45,649 nt of DNA from Rhodopirellula baltica (lineage in GTDB: Bacteria; Planctomycetota; Planctomycetia; Pirellulales; Pirellulaceae), in assembly GCA_002901265.1 (NCBI GenBank), contig PPHI01000098.1, forward strand, positions 1 through 45,649. Reading direction: 5' to 3'. The translations under genes and the position numbers were made by a program. The notes below the pieces were generated by a model. That model made no database searches. It saw nothing but the letters and a program-made list of their open reading frames with translations, and was not told where the DNA came from. Shown piece by piece: positions 1-8,450 of this stretch; the first letter of the stretch is position 1; every line of letters begins with the position of its first letter.

Positions 1-182
1 AGCCTGAGTGCAGTGCGTGGCAAGGCGGGAGCCTTGGCACGAGTGCGCTGCTTTCGGCGGAGCGAAAGGCGACAATGGTTTGGTTGTGGCTGGGCAGGCG
101 GGAGCCTGTGGTGCAGCGCATGACAAGGCGGGAGCCTTGTTACGAGTGCGCTACTTTCGGCGGAGCGAAAGGCGACAATGGG
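1..182. repeat. Tandem palindromic repeat array (REP-like), ~103-bp period
   Basis: Two copies of a unit of about 103 bp lie in tandem; the first is probably cut by the window edge. Each unit holds two short palindromes. One is CAAGGCGGGAGCCTTG (21-36 and 124-139), with a degenerate CAGGCGGGAGCCTG form at 95-108. The other is CTTTCGGCGGAGCGAAAG (51-68 and 154-171), followed in both copies by GCGACAATGG. The second palindrome is nearly identical to the one flanking the transposase gene near 44.6 kb and 45.5 kb, apart from one extra G. No gene is supported here; the open frames through it only reflect the repeat. It ends 14 bp beyond the stop of the PII gene, so transcripts of that gene may run into the hairpins. 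Confidence 0.8.
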
Positions 183-196
183 TGAGATGCAGGTTG

Positions 197-544
197 TTAA
201 ACCAGATCGAGAATCGGGTCATCAGATGACATATCGATGACGTGGGCGACTGGTAGGACGAAGATTTTGCCGTCGCCAATTTGGCCAGCCGAACCGGTCA
301 ACGCCTTGCGTGAAATGGCATCGATGACTTCTTCGAGTTGATCTTCGCTGACCATGATTTCGATCACGACTTTTCGCAACAAGTCGACTTTGTATTCGTT
401 TCCGCGAAAGAGAGCCGTTTGACCGCGTTGGCGACCGTATCCCATCGCGTCACAAATCGTCAAGTCTTCGACGTTCAGCTCGCGAAGTGCGTCACGAACG
501 CTGGACAACTTAGTCGGTTGAATGATGGCGACGACGACACGCAT
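197..544 (-). CDS. Divergent PII-family nitrogen regulatory protein
   Basis: This 115-residue protein is the usual PII length. PII proteins are trimeric sensors of ATP/ADP and 2-oxoglutarate that control nitrogen metabolism through a flexible T-loop. The fold signature is clear: the GYGRQRGQT stretch at residues 35-43, Tyr51 in the T-loop (the uridylylation position of GlnB), and IGDGKIFV at 89-96. It departs from GlnB/GlnK in two ways. About three extra residues follow Thr83-Gly84, and the arginines that hold ATP phosphates in E. coli GlnB (R101, R103) align with Asp104 and Ser106; the tail is acidic and hydrophobic. It lies 15 nt downstream of the oxidoreductase gene, with no amtB or glnA beside it. 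It is a PII-fold protein, but classical nucleotide sensing is doubtful, so I give no gene symbol. Confidence 0.88.
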   Translation of the reverse strand: MRVVVAIIQPTKLSSVRDALRELNVEDLTICDAMGYGRQRGQTALFRGNEYKVDLLRKVVIEIMVSEDQLEEVIDAISRKALTGSAGQIGDGKIFVLPVAHVIDMSSDDPILDLV

Positions 545-559
545 GTTTGATCGAAAGCG

Positions 560-1555
560 TTAAGGGGAAAAGGTCGTATCCGTTTCGCTCATCATAACCG
601 GTTGTCCGCTGTTTGCCGAGCGATCGAGTTGTTCTAGAACTCGTTGGGTTGTCACGGAAAGCTGGTTGTATTCGTCCAGCGGTTGGTCACCGATGAGTGT
701 TTCGATCATTCGTGGTTCTTGTCGATCCGCAATTTCGTTCGCGGTCACGCTTCCTTTGGCGTCGTGGATCCAGAACCGCGTCGGTCGCTCCAACCAGGGG
801 CGTGTGAAGTCGTCGCAGATCAATGAGGCTTCCGAGCCGGCGACTTCGAACCATTTTCGTGTGGCTGTGTCGTAGCCAACCGAAAGGCTGGCGGTGATGT
901 TATCAGCGAACCATAGCGTTCCGACGGTACGAATTGGCACGTCGTTTTCGGTGACGGTATGATCGGCGAAAACGCGTGTCGGCGCGGACTGGGCCATGAT
1001 GCAGGCGAGGCTGACGGCATACCAACCGAGATCCAGCAGGCACCCTCCGCCGAGTGACTTGTCCAGCCGGTGCTCACCCGCTTGGAACGGTCGGTAGAAT
1101 GAAACGGCCGCGGAGATGTGCCCGAGTTGGCCGAGTTCACCACGGCGCACAATGTCTCGCATCTCGACCGTCCGGCGATGATGAAAGTACGCGGTGGCGT
1201 CCAACCAACGGACGCCTTCTTCGGCGCAAACACGAGCGATCTGCTCGGCTTCGTCGCCGCTTATGGCCAAGGGCTTTTCGCAAAGAATTGTTTTCTTGGC
1301 GCGGGCGGCCGCAATGCACCACTGTGCGTGAAGTGACGGCGGCAGCGACACATAAACCGCATCCACATCGTCGCGTTGCAAGAGTTGCTCGTAGCCTTCG
1401 ACGGCGGCAGCGATTCCATATTGCGAAGCAAACCAATCAGCACGCTCTTTTTGGCGACTGGCAATCGCGGTGACGGTTACGGTATCGGTGGATTGTAAAT
1501 CGGCGACCAGTCGACGTGTGATACGGCCGGTACCGATGATTCCGAATCGAGTCAT
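560..1555 (-). CDS. Gfo/Idh/MocA-family NAD(P)-dependent oxidoreductase
   Basis: This 331-residue cytoplasmic dehydrogenase has the usual length for the family. Its N-terminal Rossmann fold shows the dinucleotide motif GIIGTG at residues 5-10, and the family's Glu-Lys-Pro signature is at 93-95 (CEKPLA). The C-terminal half (about 125-325) matches the substrate-binding alpha/beta domain. Members oxidise or reduce sugars, inositols and trans-dihydrodiols; the exact substrate cannot be read from sequence, though the layout resembles the D-xylose/dihydrodiol dehydrogenase branch. The ATG at 1555 directly precedes the Rossmann strand. It is followed after 15 nt by the PII-like gene, which suggests co-transcription, and it starts 76 nt after the moxR stop on the same strand. 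Confidence 0.9.
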   Translation of the reverse strand: MTRFGIIGTGRITRRLVADLQSTDTVTVTAIASRQKERADWFASQYGIAAAVEGYEQLLQRDDVDAVYVSLPPSLHAQWCIAAARAKKTILCEKPLAISGDEAEQIARVCAEEGVRWLDATAYFHHRRTVEMRDIVRRGELGQLGHISAAVSFYRPFQAGEHRLDKSLGGGCLLDLGWYAVSLACIMAQSAPTRVFADHTVTENDVPIRTVGTLWFADNITASLSVGYDTATRKWFEVAGSEASLICDDFTRPWLERPTRFWIHDAKGSVTANEIADRQEPRMIETLIGDQPLDEYNQLSVTTQRVLEQLDRSANSGQPVMMSETDTTFSP

Positions 1556-1631
1556 GCGAGTTGACGAGCGTCCGAGGAGCGGGAATGTGAGTGCTTGGGA
1601 GTGGAATGATGACTTCGACGAGAGACGTCAA

Positions 1632-2570
1632 TCAGACCGGGACCGGGATCGACTGCAACAATCGCGTGATCAGGTCTTCGACGACTTGGCGAGACGATTG
1701 GCTGGCGAAGTCGTCGACCAAGACGCGGTGGGACAAGACGCTGGTGGCAAGCGATTTGATATCGTCGGGGATGACATAGTCACGGTTTTCGGTGATCGCC
1801 CGGGCTTGGCAGCCTCTATAAAAACTGAGTGCCGCTCGCGTGCTGACGCCCAATCGAAAGTCGCCACTGGTGCGTGTCGCATGAACGATTTGCAGTAGAT
1901 AGTCCTCGAGCGATTCATCGAAGCGGACACGTCGAACGGCAGCTTGAGCTTGCAAGATATCGTCGGTACCGACCACGTTCTTGATCGAGTCGACCGGTTC
2001 GCCATCGCGGTGTGATTGCAACACTTTACGTTCGCTTTCTGGTTCCGGATAACCAATGCTGGTCCGCATCAAGAATCGGTCCATCTGGCTTTCCGGCAGC
2101 ACGTAGGTCCCTTCGAATTCGTAGGGGTTTTGTGTGGCAACAACGATGAACGGTTTTGGCAACTCGTAGGTTTTGCCGTCCACGCTGACCTGGCCATCAC
2201 TCATCGCTTCTAGCAACGCTGATTGCGTCCGTGGCGGGGCGCGGTTGATTTCGTCGGCCAGCACCACATTGGCAAAAATTGGTCCCGGGGTGAATTGGAA
2301 CTTTTTTTCGTCGCTGCGGTAAATCGAACTTCCCGTGATGTCGCTTGGCAACAAATCGGGTGTGAATTGGATCCGGTTAAAATCGGTATCAATGCTGCCA
2401 GCCAACGCTTTTGCGGCGAGCGTTTTCCCTACACCAGGGACATCCTCAAGTAAGAGGTGCTCTCCGGCCAGCAGAGTTAAGACGATCGAGCGAATCGCTT
2501 CACTTTTCCCCAGCATCACCGATTCCATGTTTTCACGGAGGCGGCGTGCGGTCTCGTAAGCTTGCTCCAT
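1632..2570 (-). CDS. MoxR-family AAA+ ATPase
   Basis: The protein has 312 residues, typical of MoxR. The Walker A motif GVGKT is at residues 46-50 and the Walker B segment VVLADEINRAPP at about 102-113. The AAA core is followed by the small C-terminal lid (about 230-310). MoxR ATPases act as chaperone-like factors that help mature or activate protein complexes, often with VWA/DUF58 proteins encoded next door. No DUF58, VWA or transglutaminase gene follows here; the next gene is an oxidoreductase. The gene is divergent from the PQQ-propeller gene, with a 159-bp intergenic region in which I see no clear promoter. The family call is secure; the partner is unknown. Confidence 0.93.
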   Translation of the reverse strand: MEQAYETARRLRENMESVMLGKSEAIRSIVLTLLAGEHLLLEDVPGVGKTLAAKALAGSIDTDFNRIQFTPDLLPSDITGSSIYRSDEKKFQFTPGPIFANVVLADEINRAPPRTQSALLEAMSDGQVSVDGKTYELPKPFIVVATQNPYEFEGTYVLPESQMDRFLMRTSIGYPEPESERKVLQSHRDGEPVDSIKNVVGTDDILQAQAAVRRVRFDESLEDYLLQIVHATRTSGDFRLGVSTRAALSFYRGCQARAITENRDYVIPDDIKSLATSVLSHRVLVDDFASQSSRQVVEDLITRLLQSIPVPV

Positions 2571-2729
2571 CGTTTGTAAAACAAGATTGGGAATGAAAGG
2601 ACGAATGAACAGTCTGACATGTTAGCCTACGGTCCCGTGAGGGCGGAACCCAACGTCTGACAGCATTCTCGACGAGCTGTTACCCCTCCGCGGAACTGCA
2701 CTTTTTGTACGAAACACCGGTTTCCATCG

Positions 2730-4517
2730 ATGCCAAACAATAAACGTCGTTCTCAGAAGAAAGCGGAGAACGAATCACGACAATCCATGAAAGGCCTGCG
2801 GATATCCGGCGGACTGGTGGCGGCCGGATTTTTGATTGCGGTCACGGCACAGTACTTTGCGCCGGACTTTGACCACCAGAACGCCAACCTGATCAGTTTG
2901 GCCGCAATCGCGTTGCCCACGCTGTTCCTGCTGATCACGATCTACCGAGCGGAATGGGGCGGAGGCCATCGACTGCGACTGCCGGCATTGATCCTTGTCG
3001 TGCTGGTCGGCTTGGGAATCTGCTATCGCTTCGAAGGTTTCAGCGGAACGATGGTTCCACAGTTCAGTTATCGGTTTGGTAATTCCAGCGATTTCGAATT
3101 AGAAACCCTAGAAACCACCGAGCAAGCGGATCCAGAAGGTATGCCGACCGACGACTTGCACCTCGCGTTCGAATCTCCACAGTTCCTGGGGCCGAATCGT
3201 AACGGCGTCTATGGGGAACGTGTTTTCGACATCCCGTCTGACCCCCAAGAAGTAAAAACAGTTTGGTCACATGGCATCGGCCAAGGCTGGTCGTCTTTCG
3301 CGGTCTCCGGGGAATACGCGGTCACACTTGAACAGCGTGACGAAAAAGAATGCTTGACATGTTATCGATTGGCCGATGGCGACTTGGTCTGGATGGTGCA
3401 AAACGATGGGTCTCATTACAACGCGTTGGGCGGGACGGGGCCACGCTCCACTCCGACAATCGTCGATGGTCGTGTTTATGCCTCCACGCCGACGGGAAAA
3501 CTCTTGTGTGTCGACTTCGGCAATGGTGATGTGATTTGGAAACAAGACCTGTTTGCGATGGCGGGTTGGGATCAAGTGGCGTTCGAAATAGCCGCGCCAT
3601 GGGGTTACGCACCGTCGCCGTTGATTGTCAATGATCAGTGCGTGGTACCGTTAGGCGGTCCGATCGATGGTGAAAAGTCCGCGTCGCTGATCGCGCTCGA
3701 TGTAGCGACGGGCGAGGTTGTCTGGAAGGCCGGTGAAGACCAGTTGAGCTATGCGTCACCGATGTTGATGACGTTCGACGGTGTCCAGCAAATCGTTTCA
3801 GTTAACGAAAAAACGGTGACCGGTCACTCGCTTGCTGGCGGAGAAGTGTTATGGGAATTTGACTGGCCAGGATCGACAAATACGGGTGCAACTTGCGCGG
3901 CGGCGGTGTATGTCGAACGAGATCGCGTCTTGGTTGGCAAAGGGTACGGCGGAGGCAGCGCCCTGGTGCAAATCAAACACGACGACGGAGGCTGGTCGAC
4001 GGAGGATGTTTGGCGATCGAATCGCGTCTTGAAAACGAAATTCAATCACACCTGCGTTCAAGATCAAACCGGCTTCGGAATCAACAACGGTTCTTTGCAA
4101 GCGGTGGATTTGGAAAAGCCCAAGGCCGATTGGACACAGCCCCGTGGAAGCCGTTGTGGTGAAGGCCAATGTGTTTTGGTCGGGGACGTATTGGTTGTCC
4201 AAGACGAACAGGGCGATGTGGTCTTTGTCAGTGCGAACAAAGACCAATACATGGAATTACTGCGTTTGGATGCGTTGGATTCAAAGACATGGAACATTCC
4301 GACAGTCGCCGGCCGATTTGTCTTGGTGCGGAACGATCGACAAGCGATTTGCTTCGAGATGCCAGCGATCAACATGATCCCTCAGGAAGTCCTTGATCAG
4401 TCTTTCGAATTTCTAAACGAGAACGCCGATTCGAAAACGGAAGAACCATTGAACGGGGTGAGCAACACGACCGAGCCTATCGATACGGATGTTGCGGAAG
4501 AAGCCGCCAGAGAATAG
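2730..4517 (+). CDS. Membrane-anchored PQQ-like beta-propeller protein
   Basis: The protein has 595 residues. A basic N-terminus is followed by three predicted membrane helices (about 23-42, 54-71 and 83-100). A large domain follows, in which repeats of the type 'V.W...DG...CLD..TG...W' recur from about 150 to 540, as in BamB/PQQ-like eight-bladed propellers. The phrase FLGPNRNGVYGE near residue 152 matches the 'FRGPNRDG' opening common to planctomycete propeller proteins. I see no dehydrogenase active-site signature, so a binding or scaffolding role outside the membrane is more likely than enzymatic PQQ use; this is inference. The Glu/Asp-rich tail after about 560 looks disordered. The next gene starts 29 nt downstream on the same strand, probably in one operon. 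Confidence 0.82.
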   Translation: MPNNKRRSQKKAENESRQSMKGLRISGGLVAAGFLIAVTAQYFAPDFDHQNANLISLAAIALPTLFLLITIYRAEWGGGHRLRLPALILVVLVGLGICYRFEGFSGTMVPQFSYRFGNSSDFELETLETTEQADPEGMPTDDLHLAFESPQFLGPNRNGVYGERVFDIPSDPQEVKTVWSHGIGQGWSSFAVSGEYAVTLEQRDEKECLTCYRLADGDLVWMVQNDGSHYNALGGTGPRSTPTIVDGRVYASTPTGKLLCVDFGNGDVIWKQDLFAMAGWDQVAFEIAAPWGYAPSPLIVNDQCVVPLGGPIDGEKSASLIALDVATGEVVWKAGEDQLSYASPMLMTFDGVQQIVSVNEKTVTGHSLAGGEVLWEFDWPGSTNTGATCAAAVYVERDRVLVGKGYGGGSALVQIKHDDGGWSTEDVWRSNRVLKTKFNHTCVQDQTGFGINNGSLQAVDLEKPKADWTQPRGSRCGEGQCVLVGDVLVVQDEQGDVVFVSANKDQYMELLRLDALDSKTWNIPTVAGRFVLVRNDRQAICFEMPAINMIPQEVLDQSFEFLNENADSKTEEPLNGVSNTTEPIDTDVAEEAARE

Positions 4518-4546
4518 CAAAGCAGACGCCTTACGCAGAAATTGAA

Positions 4547-5626
4547 ATGACGAGTGCGATCGCTGACGATCGACCGAGCAAGCTACCTTGGCTGTTTGGC
4601 CCATGGGCTGACTTGGCAACCTTTGGCGGAAGCTGTCTGTTGGCGATCGTGTTCCTAGCGATCGGTGGCATGCTGGGGGTGTTGCACAGTGACACGCCCG
4701 AATGGACTTGGGTCATCGCAATCTTGTTGATCGACGTCGCACACGTTTATGCGACCGGATTCCGAGTCTACTTTGATCAGACAGAACTGCGACGGCGGCC
4801 CTGGTTATACGGGCTCACTCCGATCCTGGCTTTTGCGGTTAGTTGGGCAGTCTATAGCGAAAGTGCCACGTTGTTTTGGCGATGCCTTGCCTACCTCGCC
4901 GTCTTTCACTTTATCCGTCAACAATACGGCTGGGTCGCTCTCTATCGTCGCAAAGCGAATGAGCGATCACGGGCTGGTAAGTGGATCGACAGCATGGCGA
5001 TCTACCTAGCGACGATCTATCCGTTGGTGTACTGGCACTGTCACCTTCCTCGCGGATTTTGGTGGTTCCAAGAAGATGACTTTGCCAGTTTGAATAGGGA
5101 TTGGTCGGCGTGGTTGGCGCCGGTGTATTGGTCCAGCTTGTTGGCCTATTCGGCACGCTCGATCTACCGAGGAATCCTGTCGGGGCGTTGGAATCCTGGT
5201 AAGGATCTGGTCGTAGCGACAACAGCGCTGTGCTGGTACGTCGGAATTGTCTGGTTCAATTCCGACTATGCCTTTACGGTGACCAACGTGATCATCCACG
5301 GAATCCCCTACCTGGTGCTGGTTTATTGGTATCAGCAAACTAATCAAGAATCGAATTCGAAGTCTGGCAATTCAAGCCGAGCCATCTTTCGTCTGTCGCG
5401 TTTTCTTGGCTTGTTGTGGGTGCTGGCCTATGCCGAAGAGTTGCTTTGGGACCGTGGAGTCTGGCACGAGCGAGATTGGCTGTTTGGGGGATCCTGGTCA
5501 GCGGAATCATTGGACATGTTGATCGTTCCGCTGTTGGCAGTTCCCCAGATCACTCACTATGTCCTGGACGGTTTTATCTGGCGAAGGTCGTCGCATCGGT
5601 CCGTCGAAGCGATCGGGCGAGCGTGA
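4547..5626 (+). CDS. Polytopic membrane protein with conserved-looking histidines, family not recognised
   Basis: This 359-residue protein has roughly eight hydrophobic segments spread over its length and no signal peptide. I do not recognise the family. Histidines sit at or near helix ends together with aromatic residues: AHVYATGF (about 65), FHFIRQQYGW (about 122), YWHCHLPRG (about 165), IIHGIPY (about 250) and THYVLDGFIWR (about 340). This pattern resembles polytopic di-iron or haem membrane enzymes, but the spacing does not match the Brp/Blh carotenoid oxygenases or fatty-acid hydroxylases I know, so no function is claimed. The start ATG lies 29 nt after the propeller gene, so the two are probably co-expressed. 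The stop is 10 bp from the converging rhomboid gene. Confidence 0.75.
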   Translation: MTSAIADDRPSKLPWLFGPWADLATFGGSCLLAIVFLAIGGMLGVLHSDTPEWTWVIAILLIDVAHVYATGFRVYFDQTELRRRPWLYGLTPILAFAVSWAVYSESATLFWRCLAYLAVFHFIRQQYGWVALYRRKANERSRAGKWIDSMAIYLATIYPLVYWHCHLPRGFWWFQEDDFASLNRDWSAWLAPVYWSSLLAYSARSIYRGILSGRWNPGKDLVVATTALCWYVGIVWFNSDYAFTVTNVIIHGIPYLVLVYWYQQTNQESNSKSGNSSRAIFRLSRFLGLLWVLAYAEELLWDRGVWHERDWLFGGSWSAESLDMLIVPLLAVPQITHYVLDGFIWRRSSHRSVEAIGRA

Positions 5627-5636
5627 CAAACGAAGT

Positions 5637-6506
5637 TCATAGCGAGCGGAGTGCCAGTGTCCATGCGAGACAGACAACCAATAGAGCGGCGACTCCACCG
5701 GCCCATTGAAACGCCAAATTCATTCTTCGTTGATGCGAAATCTTGGTTGCGATAAAACCGATCGCTATCCCAGCAACAAATCCAAACACATGTGCCATCA
5801 CGTCGGTGCGCTCGCCACCGACGCCCAGGAATGACAGCAGCATGATTCCACCCAAAATTGGTGTCCATTTGCGGTAACGATTTTGGCGACTGAAGGTTTG
5901 AAAGGCTTCGGCAACCATGATGCCCAACGCACCGAAAACCGCGGTCGACGCGCCGATGGATTGGTGGCCGGCGCCTTGGAAGTAGGCGTTCATCAGATTA
6001 CCGAGGAACCCCGCGATCACGATCAGAATCCATGCAAGTCCGCCACCGAAGGACTGGCCAAGTAGAAAACCGAAGAAGCTTCCAAAGAGCAAGTTTGACG
6101 CGAGGTGTCCGATGTCGAGGTGCAACGTGAGTGCGGTCACACATCGATACCATTCGCCGGAAGTAACGTTTGCGGCAACGGATGTACCGATCTCGCTAAG
6201 GTTGACGCCGTATCCCCACGAAGCGGCCAGAGTGCTGATCGATCCGATCACAAAACAGTACACAAGCGAGCCCCAAGCCGCACCCGGAACGATCCCTAGA
6301 TGAGGTGTTTCGACAGTGCGAGATTGGTTCTCGGAGCGGTAATCTTGAAGTTCCTCGATCGCGTGTTCGCTGTCGTCGGGGCGAACGAGCAATTGCCATC
6401 CGCCGTTCTTCTGAATCGTTTGCGTCGGGATGCCCGCTGCGGCAAGTACCAGTCGGTGTTCTTTGATTTGCTTAAAGTCGCCAGCGCTGAATACTGGAGT
6501 CGTCAT
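5637..6506 (-). CDS. GlpG-type rhomboid intramembrane serine protease
   Basis: With the start used here the protein has 289 residues. Residues about 1-60 form a small soluble domain resembling the cytoplasmic domain of E. coli GlpG. About six transmembrane helices follow. The catalytic dyad is visible: Ser187 in IGASTAVFG (the GxSxxxFG motif) and His239 in AHVFGF. Their spacing of 52 residues is close to the 53 in GlpG (S201/H254). Rhomboids cleave membrane-anchored substrates inside the bilayer. I chose the ATG at 6506 because an AGGGA lies 8 nt upstream; an ATG at 6549-6551 would add 15 unconserved residues. The gene is divergent from the next one, with 57 bp between starts. Confidence 0.92.
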   Translation of the reverse strand: MTTPVFSAGDFKQIKEHRLVLAAAGIPTQTIQKNGGWQLLVRPDDSEHAIEELQDYRSENQSRTVETPHLGIVPGAAWGSLVYCFVIGSISTLAASWGYGVNLSEIGTSVAANVTSGEWYRCVTALTLHLDIGHLASNLLFGSFFGFLLGQSFGGGLAWILIVIAGFLGNLMNAYFQGAGHQSIGASTAVFGALGIMVAEAFQTFSRQNRYRKWTPILGGIMLLSFLGVGGERTDVMAHVFGFVAGIAIGFIATKISHQRRMNLAFQWAGGVAALLVVCLAWTLALRSL

Positions 6507-6563
6507 CGTCGCGTTCCCTCGTTTTAACGCCGGATCCGAATCATCCAACATGGTTGACCAACC

Positions 6564-6998
6564 TTGAATTCAATATTGCCGACGGAACTCACACAGACCT
6601 TAAGCGATCACGCCGACTTTGCGGGGTGGGTCGTGTTTGGCTCGTTCGTCGTCTTTCTAGGTGGCATGTTGATTGTGCCGTGGCTCGTCATCCGAATGCC
6701 GCCGGATTACTTCATTCGGCCACGGGCTTCCGCAAGCTATACCCAGTGGCGGTATCCGATCTTTCGGTGGATCGTGAAGGTCGCCAAAAATATTTTCGGC
6801 GTGATCTTGCTGATCTTGGGAATCGCAATGCTGGTTTTGCCCGGTCAGGGGTTATTGACCATGGCGGCTGGCATCCTGTTGATGGATTTTCCAGGAAAAC
6901 GGCGATTCGAACGATGGTTGGTCCGACGGCCAGCGATTTTGCGTTCGGCTAATTGGATGCGAAGGCGTGCAGGCCGAATCCCACTGCAAGTCCGCTAA
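6564..6998 (+). CDS. Small membrane protein, PGPGW-like family
   Basis: The product has 144 residues with hydrophobic segments at about 20-43 and 72-105. The stretch LVLPGQGLLTMAAGILLMDF resembles the family of putative transmembrane proteins named for a Pro-Gly-Pro-Gly-Trp motif; here the core reads PGQGLL. It is followed by a basic, amphipathic segment (FERWLVRRP) typical of that family. The function of the family is unknown. The start is TTG at 6564; there is no in-frame ATG before the first helix, and the next in-frame ATG (about 6665) would cut into it. The stop overlaps the stop of the converging gene in the shared tetranucleotide CTAA. Confidence 0.7.
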   Translation: MNSILPTELTQTLSDHADFAGWVVFGSFVVFLGGMLIVPWLVIRMPPDYFIRPRASASYTQWRYPIFRWIVKVAKNIFGVILLILGIAMLVLPGQGLLTMAAGILLMDFPGKRRFERWLVRRPAILRSANWMRRRAGRIPLQVR

Positions 6999-8272
6999 GG
7001 ATCTCGCCGCAGGTCACTGACGTCGCCCATCAACTTGTTAGCGAAGAACGTTCGCCACATGGCTTCGTCGTAACGGTAATCCGCTTCCGGCGCGATTTCT
7101 TTTAACAGTGCGAGCGCATCGGCATTTTGCTGGTACTCGATTTTTTCTTGCGGCTTGCCACCCATATTCATTCCCATCCCACCGGTGCTGCTGCGTCCGA
7201 CTTGCATCGATGGTCCTGGCGGCGCGATGGTTCGATATTCCGTCGTCAATGCGTTGACATAGTCTTCCCATAGCTCAGGGTCGGGAAAATACATCAGCGC
7301 TCGCAGCGCGGCGGTGATGTCGGCGGGTTTTGTTTTCGGATTGCGGAGGACTTGTAAGTATGTCGCGACCGCAGACGACGCGCCGTAGCTTTGTAAGTGA
7401 TGCAACGCTTCGCCGCGAAGGACACTGTCGGGTTCGAACATGCCGCATTCAACCAATGCCGCAACGGCGCCCATGTTCTTGAACGCTGCGAGTTTGTCCA
7501 AGTAAATCCTACGCAAGGCCGGAGAATCGGCGGAGGAACCACGCGAGTCTTTCAAGGCTTCGGCGAAAGCAGTCGTGGCTAGCGGGTCGTCGATTGCTTT
7601 GAGTGTTTCCAGAGCTTCAGGCGAACGTTTGTTGTTGCGAAGGATCGCGGTCCGTAGTTTTGTCAGTTCCGTTTTCCAGCGGTTTGTTTCGCTGCGGGCC
7701 TCGTCTTGTGCTTCCAGACGTAGATAAACTTCTGGGACTTGCCAGCCCTTGGAGGTTTCGATCAGACCGCGTTGACGCTGGAGGTCTTCGAAGCGAACCC
7801 ATTCGTTTCCGTCTTTGACATACTGCAAAGCCGCTCGCGCCTTGCTGTGATTCGGGTCCAACTCGACGGCGCGGCGAAAGTGATAATCGCATTGAGCGCT
7901 CAAATGATGCGCTTTGCACTGACGCGCGAACTCGTAATGTGCTTCCGCGTCGTTTGGAAGCTTGGCCAGCTCGGCGCGGTACCACTGCAATTCTTCGTCG
8001 TCTTCTTGGATCGTCTTGCGAACACGCACCCGCGGCACGGCGACTTTGAGGTCCGGATCGATCTCGACGATAACCGGTCGTCGACCATCTTCGCCTTCAC
8101 GTAAGATTTTGCCGTCGATCGTCGCTCCGCCTAATAGCTCGACGGTGTCCGCGTGAACCGAGGCAATACTCGGCCCGGCAACCATAGAAGTCAGCCCCAG
8201 CAAAGATGCGACCAGCCGCCCGGTGATTTTTCTGCTGGCTGTCTTTTGGCGGCGATCGAAGGAATAAGCCAT
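6995..8272 (-). CDS. Secreted TPR/HEAT-repeat protein
   Basis: This 425-residue protein begins with a basic stretch and a hydrophobic core ending in an Ala-Asp signal cleavage site near residue 42. A small beta-rich segment (about 43-90) is followed by a TPR pair: AELAKLPNDAEAHYEFARQC and the next repeat, with ALQYVKDG near 150. An alpha-helical region (about 195-340) reads like HEAT or Armadillo repeats. A Gly/Met-rich linker (GGMGMNMGG) lies near 365. No enzyme motif is visible, so a periplasmic scaffolding role is likely. Similar TPR proteins are common in planctomycetes. The start ATG at 8272 precedes the signal peptide directly. The gene is divergent from cysH. Confidence 0.75.
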   Translation of the reverse strand: MAYSFDRRQKTASRKITGRLVASLLGLTSMVAGPSIASVHADTVELLGGATIDGKILREGEDGRRPVIVEIDPDLKVAVPRVRVRKTIQEDDEELQWYRAELAKLPNDAEAHYEFARQCKAHHLSAQCDYHFRRAVELDPNHSKARAALQYVKDGNEWVRFEDLQRQRGLIETSKGWQVPEVYLRLEAQDEARSETNRWKTELTKLRTAILRNNKRSPEALETLKAIDDPLATTAFAEALKDSRGSSADSPALRRIYLDKLAAFKNMGAVAALVECGMFEPDSVLRGEALHHLQSYGASSAVATYLQVLRNPKTKPADITAALRALMYFPDPELWEDYVNALTTEYRTIAPPGPSMQVGRSSTGGMGMNMGGKPQEKIEYQQNADALALLKEIAPEADYRYDEAMWRTFFANKLMGDVSDLRRDP

Positions 8273-8450
8273 CAGAAATCCAATGCGAAGAAAAGGAGTG
8301 GTCCCGGAGTCGTGCCGAACATGACGTCAGCAGGCTGTGACAAAAGTAGGCCTGGTGTCAGCGAACGCTCGATTTCACGCCGCGCCCGGTCACTCAATTG
8401 TAGCCTGAAACGAAGAATCGGCTCACGTCATCCAGAATCCCAGTCGATAT

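Noticed and set aside
1632-2570. MoxR gene as part of a MoxR-DUF58-VWA operon
   Set aside because: No DUF58, VWA or transglutaminase gene lies on either side; the downstream neighbours are an oxidoreductase and a PII protein.
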